A stretch of 64,000 nucleotides of DNA from Triatoma infestans (Eukaryota; Arthropoda; Insecta; Hemiptera; Reduviidae). Below, piece by piece: positions 47,401-57,779 of this stretch. The notes beneath the pieces were generated by a model. It saw only the letters and a program-made list of their open reading frames with translations. It ran no database searches and had not been told where the DNA came from. The first letter of the stretch is position 1; every line of letters begins with the position of its first letter. The stretch spans positions 248,001 through 312,000 of the forward strand of contig JAAEAF010000120.1 in NCBI GenBank assembly GCA_011037195.1, read 5' to 3'. The translations under genes and the position numbers were made by a program.

Positions 47401-50400
47401 TAAAAAAAAAAAAAAAACGAAAAATTGCAATTTTTTTTTTTTTACACTATGATTTCGGCTACTCAGCCATTCTGCGTCGCTCAGTCCAGTATAAAAAGGC
47501 TGCGCTGGCGACTCATATCCAGGGAACACGTGAGGGGAACCTCGTACGCAAACAACTTCCCCTACAAATTATAATGTGAAGGTATCACATACATTGTCTG
47601 TATAGACAACTTACGAAGTTTAATGCAGATCGTTGGATCCATTTTCGAGAAAGTCGTAAAAAACAAAAAAAATTATAAATTCGCACTTTCGGTTGATGCG
47701 TTTTGAAAAACCTTGTCAAACACGAGGTGGTATCTAAACGGAGTATAAATTTTGAGCTTCCTTCAGTTTTTTGTTTTTGAGATATTTTGTTCAGACATAC
47801 ACATAGAAACCATTCGCTGAATACATTTAATTCATACTTTATGGACCTCAAAACATTTATATCCCGTGAATACTTTAATTTCATAAATTTTATACGATTG
47901 CAATACTTCCTTTACAGAATAAGAAAAAAATAAAGAATTGAATGTTTTTTGCCCTGCGTTATGTTTTGGATTGAGAAACTCTGTTTAGGAAGAACCTGAC
48001 GTATGCTCAAATTTAGTTTTCATAAAAAATGGTATGTAAAGTGAAGGCCTCCTTCACATAATAAACAATCGTCTTGATAATAAATTTATCAAATATAAGA
48101 AAATAATTAGCAGCCATTTTCGTGAAAATGGGAGAAGAATATGAATGTCCTTTTAAGAAAAATGTTAGCGTAAGAGATTGTTAAATTTGATTGCCATTAA
48201 AGTAAAAAAGCTTTTAAAAATGAATGTAATATAAAATATTTATGAACTAAACAAATATAAAAATGCATAGTTGTGATTGGGTCCGCAGAGTTGGAAAATA
48301 TCTCTGCTAAATATGCATAATTATCAAAACAAAGCTAAGTTTATATCGGTAAAATTTGGAAGTGTGGGTGGGGAATGAAAAATCAGACCTTTAACAAAAA
48401 GAAATTTTAAAAAAATAGAAATGTATTAAGTTATGAAATATCCAGGCGAGGTAAGTTTCTTGGAGAGACTTAGCTTAGCTTTTTACTTTCTCTTTCTTAC
48501 TCCTGGTAGAGGAAGTATTGTGAAAGTGTCAAATTAAGCAAAGAACTTCTCCGTTATGCGAGAGATGCCAGTGATGGAGTACCAATCAATGACGCACAAA
48601 AGAGACTGATTATTGAAAAAACTTTCAGAAGTTTGGCAGTTTCTAATAGAAAAAGTGGAGCATCCTTCCTCGGATGTTTTAATTTTGATAGCACTCTTTT
48701 GCTATCCGATAAAATGACCATTGACTGGGTATTATTCTATGCCTTTGGAATTTATAAGCTTTGATAAATTCCAACGAGTTCGGCCGTGAATATAGAGTCT
48801 AATTCGTTGAGCCGGTATTGATAGCTGGTGCCTTGGAGCTCGTCATAGACTGCGCCTAAACTAGGCAATGTGGTGCATCCTACACCTTTCGCGGTTTTGG
48901 AACCCCTGTATAGAATACGTAGGCACAGGGAAACTTATTTTTTAGTTTTTCTAAAAAATATGCATTATTTGGAGAAAAAGTTCGTTTGCTTCTCTATGTG
49001 AAAAACGTTCGCTTTTTACCAAATAAGTGCATCCCAAAAAACGTATTCTACGTTAAAAAAAAAATTAATTAAATTTTTTCATGTTAAATTAGAGTCAGCT
49101 GGTTTCATTAACTGTTTAAGTCTTTTAAAGATGTAGAAACTAAAAATCTGCTATGAATTCTTACACGATTTTCTATTACTGCAATTCATATATACTATTT
49201 TTAGGTGTCAACAGCTATGGTTATTGGCGCCCCGAGCTTTCTCAGTGCACTACCGGTCTTGACAATGTTCTCTTATTACAGACATTGTCAATCACCGGAC
49301 AATGAGCTGTAAGAGCTCCTAGGATCAGAAAAGCTAAGGGCGGCACTGCTAGATTAGATCCCGGGACCTCAGCTTGGAACTCCAGCTGGCTACCACTGAG
49401 CTAATTCCTTCCCTTTACATATTTATTACTACAAATTTCATTCAAACATAGAATTTTGACTAAATTTAACTGACTTAAATATTATATGTATAACTGGTTG
49501 AATCTAAATTAAAAACGAAATTAAATTAAAAAGGACAGACGAGGGCAGCGTGACTTTCCAGCCTCCCTCCCACAAAACCCCATAAAATTTATTTATTATA
49601 AAAATATTTGAAACAAAAGTGATAGTTCTTTATATTATGCGTAGTTACTAAACAAGTTTAAAGAATCCCATTGGTATCTTTATCGCAAAATCGGAGATAC
49701 CGAAAAAAAAAGAAAGTTCAGTAAAGTTCAATGAAGACTAGATTTTCTTCAATTTTGCTTCAGCTCATTTAATTTTTATTAATATTATGTACATGATAGT
49801 TTAACTTCACAGCTTACCTAAAACTGCTCTAAAATGAATTTTCAATGAAATACTAAGTTTGAACTTTCTGCGATCTTCCGTTTTTGACGTATTCCACTTC
49901 CGTTTTTGACCATACACTTAGATCAACTTCAAAACTGTGATTCCTATGAAAACTCGATTTTGAAAAGTAGAAAAGATTGCAATACTTCCACTTACCAGCA
50001 GCAGAAGAAATGACACAAAGAGGCAGGTCTAACAAATATCGAGTAGAGAAAGCAATAACAAGATATGTAAGGATAGTTTGTTAACATTTTCCTGATATTT
50101 TCCGTGATAGCCTGCTTCTTTTTGTGGTCATCGACCGGTTTCGGACATACGCCCATCATCAGGATGTTTTTGTTAATAATGTTGTTACATAGACTTGCAC
50201 AGAGCAAATACAGTTGATACACTGTGTACGTTTATATGTTGATACTGTTGAGTGTATCAACCGTATTTGCTCAGCGCAAGTCTATGTTATTACATTGTTT
50301 AACAAAAACATCCTGATGGGCGAACGCCCGAAACCGGTCGATGACCACAAAAAGAAGCAGGCTATCACGGAAAATATCTCTGCTTTCCAGCTCTGCGGAA

Positions 50401-53400
50401 CCAACCACAACGATTAACAGTTATTTTACTTTACCACTTGAAATGATAATGGCATTATTTTCAGGAAACAAGCTTTTTCCCAAGCTTTAGATAACATAAC
50501 CCTTTCAGCTGAGAGATGTGAAACAAAAATCTCAAAATTTAATATAAATAAGGTAATCTGGTAATCATCTTGAAATTTGTTTTTCTCATTCGTAATATAT
50601 TATGAGATTAATTGTTGACATTTCTCTTTTCCAGCAACCTTTCAAAGAAGAAGCATATTTATTTAGAAACAAATCAAAATCCAATAAAAAAAAAGTGAAT
50701 CCAGTTGTGGTATGATTTTATTTATATTATATCTATTTTATTACAAAAAAAAAATATATTTAAGTTAATAAATTTTATGCCAAAAATTTCATCCTTAGCT
50801 TGTTGAGGATAATGAAAGAGATAAAGTGCATGCAAAAGAGGATAACAGAACTTATTCAGGAATGCCTACGACTAGAACTTATAACCGCTCCACAATAGTC
50901 CAACCGTTTAGTTTCCAAGAAAGAGATGAAGAATTTTTGAAGAAAAAACAGGAAAGATTGGCGAAGGTAGTTTATATACTCATTCGCACGTTTTTTATTC
51001 CAACTAGAGTATGCAAGTACGTGGTTGATGTATGCCAAGTTGATGAATGCAAGTACTGGGCTTAACTTCCCACAGGCAAACTGCAGCTCCCATTATCATA
51101 ATATATACTTACTCATACATTTACACATTGCCTTTACAGCTACATTTGTGTTCTCTACAAATATGTATTCCTAAATAGATGTTAAGATATATTTCTACAA
51201 ATGTGATGTTTGATATGTTTTAAGTTTTGAGTGATTCTGCTGCAATAAAAACCATTGTATAAATAAAAACCATCATAGTGGATAATACTGAATTTGCTCT
51301 GTAAAGTCTGTGTTATCACTGTCTAACAAACGCATCCTCAAGATAGGCAAACGCCAGAAACCGGTCGATGACCACAAAATGAAGCAGGCCATCACGGAAA
51401 ATGTCTGTGATAAAAACCATTACTTTATTTGAGAGCAAGGGACCTATCCCAACCTTCTCATTGCTATTGCAACTTCTATGGCATATTATTATTATCTTTT
51501 CTTTTCCTCAGCGAAATGTGAGCAAATTACGAAATTTGAAATGGTAACTCTTAAGGAATTTGGGAAAAATTATGCTCGAAGTTGCTGATGGTTCTTCAGT
51601 TTTCTCCTTTAAGTTGGATATGCCCTCCCTTAACCATGAGTTCCAAAAATTATGAATATATATGTTTTATACATAAAAACTGTTACATATTTATAGTTAT
51701 GTAAGAATATTCTAATTCTAGTATTTATTATTAATTTTTAAATGAAAAATGATAGCAGTATTCAGTCTACGATCAGGATTTTTCTTAATATAATTTTTCA
51801 GAATAAGTTTAAGGAATTCATTTTACAAGTATCCAATAAAATTAATTTTATTTTTTCCAGGCTCAAGAGAAAACTAAAACAGTTAAAGGATTTCAAGCTC
51901 GTCCAGTTCCATCTTACATTTTATCAAACAATTTGCAAAGAATGAATACATCTACAACGCGAAAAAATATAACTAAAACACCTACAAAAGTAATTATTTC
52001 TTTATTAACGAATTTTTTACTTTCTCTTACTGCGAGTAACAGGAAGTATTGCGATCGCCTAATATCTTAAAATATCGCGGTATTGAGTTTTCATCGGAAA
52101 TACACGTTTTGAGGTCAGGAAAAGTGATTTTTAGAAAATAGAATCTCTCTCTCTCTCTTTCTATTTTTACGCCTGATTGATAGCATAGCTTCAAAACGAA
52201 AAGCGTACAGGTTTAAACTTGGACATTCCATTTGGATATCACTATAGCATCAGACAGGAGGATGTATCAGTCAAAATTTCTCAATTACATGTTGAGTTGT
52301 TTGGCCGGACCAGGGAAGGATATCACTAATAATTACATTCCCTTGTATTTTCAAGAAAATCCACACAGTTCTCTCCTTCAGAGGAATAGAACTTTGAAAA
52401 TTTCTAAAACTGCAATAGGAAGTATCCTACGGAAAAATAATTTCCACCTATATCGTCGTCAAGTGGACTCGGTTTTCGCATAGCTGATGAAGTTCGGCAT
52501 TCAAATTTCCTGGCAACGCGCCTGATTTTTTTATCAATTTCTCAGTGGTCGGACGAGGCAAAATTAACCAACAATCGATTATTGAACAGATGGAATTTTC
52601 AAACTCGGCGATGAGAATTACTCGTGAGAATCGGCATATCACTTACCGTTCATGAGGAATTACATCGTCATCAGGTTTTTTTTTATTAATGTTTGGTATG
52701 GGTTATTGGTACATGCTACTGGATCCTACATCTACGAAGACAACCCTAATGGTGTTCTGTATTTGGACTTCCTTCGCGATGAATTACCCTAACCACTGAA
52801 GGTTAACTTCTCGGCAATGAATGTGGTTCTAACACGATAGGTGTCCCGCCCATAACGCAAACGCATGTTTGTAACTTCCTCGATAGAATATTCATTATTC
52901 ATTCATTTTGATTGAATTATTCATTCATTCAATCGAGGTAGTTCCAAACAGCGTTTCTGTTATGGGCGGGACACCTATCGTTGGATCGGTTAATGGCCTC
53001 CTCGCTCTCCGAATTACCCCTTTGGATTATTTTTCCCTTTGGTGGGTTACTCAAAGGGGCATGTTTATGGTACCTTGATACCGATCGCTAGCCGAGAAAA
53101 ACTGCGAGAAAGGATCATCGAGGTATGTCGATTTATGAGAAGGAAGTCAGTTTCTCGTGCTCTGAATGAGGAATGATTAGATAGAGCTGGATTGTTGTAT
53201 ATGTAGGAGGTGGACATTCTGAATAGTTGTAGACGGAATTCAAGCTACAAAAATAAAAATAAAAGAAACAACGTCAAGAATGAGTTTTCTGTTTCTTTAG
53301 AATTTTTTTTAAGTTGTTCTTGTAAAGTACTTTTAATTTCTTTATTCTTTTGTTTTTAATGTTGAGTTTTTATCACAAATTTTTTAAGTCCGCAAAGCTG

Positions 53401-54791
53401 GTCCCAAGCCCCGTTGAGAAAGGAGGAGGGAAAGAAATTTAACAAGCAACCTGTCAGTACGAATTTATTCTTAATTTAAAAAAATCATATCTCCGGAATT
53501 CATATCATGAAAAAAATCTGAGAGGAAAAAATAAAAAGTTCGGGAATCCATTTGAAATAATAAAGTTAGCACCGATTTGGGCACAAAACATATTGCGCAC
53601 ATATGTGCAACAGTCATATTCTGAATCTAGTATTCAGTGTCTTGAAGATAAGAGAGGTAAGTCCCAAAAAGTAAGGGAGATACCATTAAAAAGTTCCATC
53701 TTCAAACAGGCAGGATAGACGAAGTATGCATATTAGTTGGGACACCCTAATTACGCTAAAAACTTGATATCGAAAATTTGATACCAGCAATAAGAGGAAG
53801 TATAAATTTAGAGAGATATTTAAAAATATAAATCTATTAAAGTATTGGCTTTTTATTTGAATAAATTGAACATATTATTTAGCCTGAGGCTTATTGCAGA
53901 GTTTTTTTTGTTCAGCAGTTTTTGATTCTTAAATGAAAAGAGAGTTATACGCTAATTACATTTAAATGCATTTATTTATCTACCAGCCGGGAGGGTTATT
54001 TTTATCTCACTGCATTTATTTGTTTAAAAGCACACTTGCATTTTACTAAAATATTCATACATATATGTATAATTTGATTATAGTTTATTCTTAATGATTG
54101 ACTTATTGTGGGACACTTAAGATACCGATCGATTGACATAAGAAATATGCATGAGTATTTAGCCAAAGAAATGTAACAGAATCGGAAGGTTTTATCAGAA
54201 GAAATGAATACATTTTTTTTTTAAAACAAATAATGAGATCGATTAGTGCTTAATCAATTTTTGAAAAGAAGCTATAGCAAAATTTTTATTATTTCGGTAT
54301 CACAGTTTGGTTGTGGTTGCGCTTATCCAAATAGTTGCCCAACGATTCAATTTTGTCTCCATACCCTGTGAATTTGTGTCGGATGTGTCAGTGTAACTGT
54401 TTAGTTATTAGACTGCAATATTCTAAAGAGGCCTATTGAATTATTGATTATTTCTGGGCCATAACCTCGCCGTATAACTATATAACTTAAAATCCGGAAT
54501 TTTATCCAGCATTGCGGACCCAGATATATTTTCAGTATAACTTTAAGCAAATATAGAGTATGAATATTTTATTTTATAAGAATAAAAATTTTTCCTTTTA
54601 GAATATCTTGGTGTAAAATTCCATTATTTATTTATATTTTATTTAATTTATTGCAAAATATAGTTTTATATTTTTGTTTAAAGGAAGTTGCTGAAGAAGT
54701 TGGCAGAACACCTCAAAATACACCTAAAAGTAGGTCTAATTCTGTAAAGACTACAAAAGAAAATAAATTATTGAAAAATACAAAAAAATAA
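44499..54791 (+). CDS. TPX2-like spindle assembly factor, 7 exons, 289 aa
   Basis: TPX2 binds and activates Aurora A and promotes microtubule nucleation at the spindle. Exons: 44499-44598, 45232-45433, 50465-50552, 50635-50709, 50799-50966, 51861-51989, 54684-54791. Phases fit. Exon 2 must end at the GTACGT donor (45434) for frame to be kept. Residues 5-11 read SYEFEAP and 31-33 SYF, paralleling the Tyr-x-Tyr and Trp-Phe contacts that vertebrate TPX2 makes with Aurora A. A TPX2-family block PFSFQERDEEF lies at 191-201 and FQARPVPSYI at 222-231. The C-terminus is basic and Ser/Thr-rich. The protein is far shorter than vertebrate TPX2 (about 750 residues) and closer to the short insect version (Mei-38 type). 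Introns are full of transposons. Family assignment is good; the symbol is left open. Confidence 0.85.
45985..46240 (-). pseudogene. LINE ORF2 C-terminal fragment
   Basis: Minus-strand reading includes LCSLCNKVENEDVFHFLGRC, the C-x2-C...H-x3-C tail of a LINE ORF2, then an open stretch to a stop near 45987. A decayed 3' region extends to about 45730. It lies in TPX2-like intron 2. Confidence 0.75.
46952..46990 (-). ncRNA. Hammerhead-ribozyme-like motif (family 3), solitary
   Basis: On the minus strand: core CTGACGA, stem II GAT/ATC-rich, then GAAACCGGTC. It is flanked by the same ATAGCATGC and CCGCATTGC elements as the pair at 32903-33122, so it is a single arm of that family. Confidence 0.5.
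47105..47930 (+). repeat. 285-bp-unit dispersed repeat, forward copy
   Basis: Unit markers are GCACTTCCGGTTGAC (about 47297) and CACTTTCGGTTGATG (about 47684). The 3' end is CGATTGCAATACTTCC near 47894 with a mutated hairpin. The 5' end is lost. A non-family segment at about 47400-47580 interrupts it. It lies in TPX2-like intron 2. Confidence 0.75.
47931..48589. other. TPX2-like intron 2, mostly unrecognised
   Basis: AT-rich. A reverse PLE-end scrap (GGGTCCGCAGAGTTGGAAAA) lies at about 48280. A reverse end of the 285-bp-unit family (ACTTTCTCTTTCTTAC, then GAGGAAGTATTG) lies at 48484-48520. Confidence 0.45.
48590..48915 (-). pseudogene. LINE RNase H fragment
   Basis: Minus-strand reading contains GSKTAKGVGC, then YRLNELDSIFTAELVGIYQS and MVILSDSKRVLSKL, which are the three N-terminal blocks of LINE RNase H in order. 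A stop and shifts interrupt it. Confidence 0.78.
49144..50012 (+). repeat. 285-bp-unit dispersed repeat interrupted by a SINE
   Basis: The 5' part at 49144-49200 (ATCTGCTATGAATTCTTACA, CGATTTTCTATTAC) is separated from the rest (from about 49413, TTTACATATTTATTACTACA) by a reverse SINE. The 3' end is AGATTGCAATACTTCC and a mutated hairpin near 49974-50012. Confidence 0.75.
49206..49412 (-). mobile_element. tRNA-derived SINE, copy 2
   Basis: On the minus strand it starts GGAAGGAATTAGCTCAGTGG (A-box region), has GGTCCCGGGATCTAATC in place of the B box, and shares the body with the copy at 11863-12105 (CCTAGGAGC, ACAGCTCA, GGGGCGCCAATAACCAT). Its insertion splits a 285-bp-unit repeat. Confidence 0.85.
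50129..50166 (-). ncRNA. Hammerhead-ribozyme-like motif (family 1), best copy
   Basis: On the minus strand: CATC (stem I), canonical core CTGATGA, a T, stem II GGGC/GTCC with loop GTAT, then GAAACCGGTC and GATG closing stem I. All core bases are present. Stem III is three base pairs without a loop, so activity as a single molecule is doubtful. Confidence 0.62.
50309..50343 (+). ncRNA. Hammerhead-ribozyme-like motif (family 1), core deletion
   Basis: CATC, CTGATGG, stem II GGC/GCC with loop GAAC, GAAACCGGTC, GATG. Compared with the mate at 50129 it lacks three bases at the core/stem II junction, so it is probably inactive. Confidence 0.55.
51005..51300 (+). repeat. Dispersed repeat of unknown class, copy 2
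   Basis: Collinear with 34457-34600: GTGGTTGATGTAT, CCCACAGGCAAACTGC, CATTTACACATT, CTTTACAGCTACATT. It starts about 40 bp after TPX2-like exon 5 and runs to the PLE-end fragment. Confidence 0.55.
51290..51420 (+). repeat. PLE-end fragment with degenerate hammerhead-like motif
   Basis: TTTGCTCTGTAAAGTCTGTG, then CATC, CTCAAGA, GGCAAACGCC, AGAAACCGGTC and GATG at 51333-51370, then GAAGCAGGCCATCACGG. The core has CTCA instead of CTGA. Confidence 0.65.
52017..52255 (-). repeat. 285-bp-unit dispersed repeat, 3' fragment
   Basis: ACTTTCTCTTACTGCGAGTA then GAAGTATTGCGATCG, followed by the GAGTTTTCATCGGAAATACA block and a CTCTCTCTC microsatellite near 52147. It starts 28 bp after TPX2-like exon 6 and ends where the mariner relic begins. 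Confidence 0.75.
52232..53300 (+). pseudogene. Mariner-type transposase relic
   Basis: The first stretch (52232-52483) is open and includes ISKTAIGSILRKNNFHLYR. Further on are a VRLEFLRDEL-like segment near 52765 and, after a small insertion, WPPRSPNY...PFGLFF at about 52993-53030, a broken form of the WPPRSPDLTPLDYFLW block that carries the last catalytic Asp in mariner-like elements. Shifts and stops are everywhere. It is in TPX2-like intron 6. Confidence 0.7.
52835..52980. mobile_element. Small inverted-repeat element inside the mariner relic
   Basis: CGATAGGTGTCCCGCCCATA at 52835 is perfectly inverted at 52961-52980. Imperfect pairing continues to about 50 bp per arm (AAACG, TTCCTCGAT). 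The centre is ATTCATTCATT-rich. It splits the mariner coding region before the WPPRSP block. It is too short to encode a protein. Confidence 0.85.
53301..54683. other. TPX2-like intron 6, distal part, little recognised
   Basis: AT-rich. At about 53755-53810 there is a small forward scrap of the 285-bp-unit 3' end (CGAAAATTTGATACCAGCAA). At about 54492-54520 a PLE-end scrap reads TTATCCAGCATTGCGGACCC. Confidence 0.4.
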
Positions 54792-56564
54792 TTTCCGATT
54801 AAGCACATTATTATTATTTGTTACTGACAAATGTAAAGAGTCTTTTAATAATTATATTATGCATCTGTAATATACTAATTTTTGAAAAAAGTATTTTAAC
54901 CATATTGATCAATTAAGGTTACCAATATTTATTGCATGTTAGAAAAAAAAAGAAGTTTTTTTTTAAAGAAATATTTACTTAAATTTATGATTTACAATTT
55001 ATAGCTTTTGACAATAAATATTACATTTTAAATTCATTTAACTATTAGTATCTAATATATTATGGGATCAGAAACCGCAATATAGTAATCGTAAGCAGAA
55101 ATTATAAATATAATAAAATAATTAGGAAAATATTTTCATAGGAATAATTCTATGCTGCCAATTAAAATTGAATAACATTTGCAAATAGAAGGTCAGCTTT
55201 TTTGTTTATTCGTTCAATTATTAAACTTGAGCGAACTTACTATTCCTTTTTATGTCTATGTAAGTAATAAGAATAATACAAATAACTGATATTTTAGATT
55301 TTATTTAATGAACTTAAAATAAATATTATCCTTTTATTTTCATCATAAGCTTTAAATTTTGTTCCTTTAATGTGGTTAACGTTATAAATACTTGACAAAG
55401 GATCTAGTATCTGTCATTAGTCATATATTTGTCACTTGTTAATTGTAACTTGCTTAACGAAATATGAAGAAAAGGTAATTTATTTCTATTATGTTTTCTG
55501 ATTAATTCATTTTTTAAATCATTGAAGAATAATTTTGTACTTATCAATTATGTATGAATAATTCCATCATAGAAAGAGGAGCTCACTGAAGCAGATTAGG
55601 CTAGTAAATTCTGTTGCAACTTACAATTGTCTGCTACGGTTGCAGCTAACTCAAACAAAGTTCGAATTATACTCTGTAGTTATTTGTAACGGTAATGAAC
55701 TGAAATTAAAAAAAAAAAATTACTAGATGGGATGATCAATTGATATTTATTTTTGGAGTCTATTGCTAGGGAAAAAACAATCATTCCAACATAAAAAGGG
55801 AATCATCTGCATTAAAGGTAAGGATGGTATGAAGCAAATTTATATGGGAATTACTATTAGTAGTTATACTGAATTGTAGCAGAATTCACGCTACAAGATC
55901 ATATTTCATAAACAATTTCCTTATTGGTTTCATCATGTTCAGATATAAATAAATTAACATAATTTTACAAAGATAGTTTTGTTCTTTTTATCTGGCAGAA
56001 TATTCTTTTACAAAATATATTTCTCAAAGGAGCTGAAACTGAATGGATACATTCCTAATTAAGAACCTACATATGAGAATACGTAAAATTCAATAAACTT
56101 AGCAAGCTAAAAACTATTATTTATAAGCCCCTAACAAAGTAATCTCTCAGGTTACTTCAACTTTTAAGATCATTTGTAACAGAAAGCTTATATTTGAATA
56201 TTTGTTCTTTTTTAAAAAACAGTTTAGTGCCTAACAATCTCATTTATTGAATTCACAAGTTTTTTTGCATCTTATTACCATCAATAGAGAAATTGAAACA
56301 GTTGCAGTTTTAATCATATATCCAAACTTCATTTCAAAAACAATTACTTCAAAAAAACTATCTGACTGAATTTTAAGGATAGTCAGAAAAGTTCTTACAT
56401 TACCTTAATATAAAAATCCATTGATTCCAAGCTTTAAAATTTATATATACAATTATTGAAAAGGATATTTTGAGAACATATATACATATTAGCATATAAG
56501 TACAAATAAGGTGTACTTATGTATTACAAATTTATAATTACAATAGTTGTAAAAAATCAAATAA
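54792..56564. other. Intergenic region between the convergent TPX2-like and SAP30BP genes
   Basis: Contains both 3' UTRs. A possible polyadenylation signal for the TPX2-like gene is GACAATAAATATTAC near 55010. No coding similarity or recognised repeat. Confidence 0.4.
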
Positions 56565-57320
56565 TTACATTTTAGGTTTCTTTGGCAGTGTCCCAAAAGC
56601 TGATATCACAGTGCCCTTCGTACCAGTTGCTGAGGAAGTCAAAGTAACAATCCCTGCTGGCTGAGTGACTGTACTCTGTACGGTACTAGACTTCTGATCC
56701 CATTTGGATTTTCTTTTTTTCAGTTCTTCTTCTGTACTGCTTCCATTTGTTGCTTTCTTTGCTGTTCCGATCAGAAATTCCACCTTTGTTCTCTCCTTAC
56801 GTTCCTTCTCCCTCTGATCCATATCTGCTTTCTGTGCTTTCGCCAAAGAGTCATAATATGAACTCTTATCCCACTTTAACGGATCATACATTTGAGGATC
56901 ATAATTTGTGCCAAATTCATTAATATCACAAAACTGAATAAGTTTTTCATAAATGCTGGGATTTCTAAAACTCTTGCGTTCTTGTATAATCTGATTCATA
57001 TCAACACTTTTAATCTTCATTTTTTCAGTTAGAGTAGCTATTTTCTCTTGCAGTTCAATTGAGCATCGACCAACGGGTTCTGACGGCAGTTCGACATCAT
57101 TATAAAACTCAAGTGTAGGTTCTTCATCAGAGATTACTTGAGTAGATGTAACATTTTCACTGTTCACACTTACTATAGATTTACCACCAACCTTGTTAAC
57201 TGATTTATTGTCAATGCCAGACGGCTTTGAAACAGGCTTTTCATGAGTGTCTCTATGGAATTCGTCATCTTCAGAATCTGTATAAATTTCTGTTAAAGCA
57301 GCTAAGGCTAAACTAGTCAT
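56565..57320 (-). CDS. SAP30BP: SAP30-binding protein (HCNGP), single exon, 251 aa
   Basis: Nuclear protein named for binding the SAP30 subunit of the Sin3 histone deacetylase complex; it is also linked to splicing. The HCNGP domain spans about residues 83-187: PVGRCSIELQEKI, then SFRNPSIYEKLIQFCDINEF from 117, GTNYDP, SYYDSLAKAQK and KERTKVEFLIGT. A KKRKSKWD motif (201-208) and a basic C-terminus follow. The N-terminus is short and acidic (SEDDE at 16-20); vertebrate SAP30BP has about 308 residues. The frame is open with no intron and a clean start and stop. It could be a single-exon gene or a retrocopy; no poly(A) tract or target duplication was seen. Confidence 0.93.
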   Translation of the reverse strand: MTSLALAALTEIYTDSEDDEFHRDTHEKPVSKPSGIDNKSVNKVGGKSIVSVNSENVTSTQVISDEEPTLEFYNDVELPSEPVGRCSIELQEKIATLTEKMKIKSVDMNQIIQERKSFRNPSIYEKLIQFCDINEFGTNYDPQMYDPLKWDKSSYYDSLAKAQKADMDQREKERKERTKVEFLIGTAKKATNGSSTEEELKKRKSKWDQKSSTVQSTVTQPAGIVTLTSSATGTKGTVISAFGTLPKKPKM

Positions 57321-57779
57321 ATTTCTTCATTCCAGATATCTGGGCGATCACTAATCACAACTTTCTGATATAACACTTCTGGCCATAAAGGTTACATTCC
57401 AATAACCTGTCACGTTTAAGAACTAATCATGATTATAAAGGCTGTGATAAGAATTTAAGCCATTTCAACGATACTATGGATTAATGTAAAAATTTAAAAT
57501 TCAAATTATTTTTACACGCAAAATATTAAATGTGACTTTTTATTATAAGGGTAAAGATCTTACGAGGCAAATTCCTAATAATGAATCCATGAAGCAGTAA
57601 TAATTATTATTATTTTCTTTTACTCCTAGCAAGGGGAGGTATTGCAATCGTGCCAAATTTTCGATATCGAGTTTTCACCGGAAATATCCGTTTTGAGGTC
57701 CCATGAATCCAAAAATGTGGTTTTTGGAAAATGATCTGTGTGTGTGTTCTTTTTATCCTTGAAAGTATCCAAGGGAGAG

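Larger units (their letters stand above)
50097..50375. repeat. Fold-back PLE-end pair with outward hammerhead-like motifs
   Basis: Arms 50097-50222 and 50252-50375 are inverted around a spacer of about 30 bp. Both contain TATTTGCTC...CAAGTCTATGT, the hammerhead-like motif, and GAAGCAGGCTATCACGGAAA. The same sequence follows the PLE at 32728-32860 in single orientation. Confidence 0.85.

Noticed and set aside
45429..50464. A missing TPX2-like exon in intron 2
   Set aside because: It was first suspected because a donor at 45429 gives the wrong phase. The GTACGT donor at 45434 restores phase, so no extra exon is needed.
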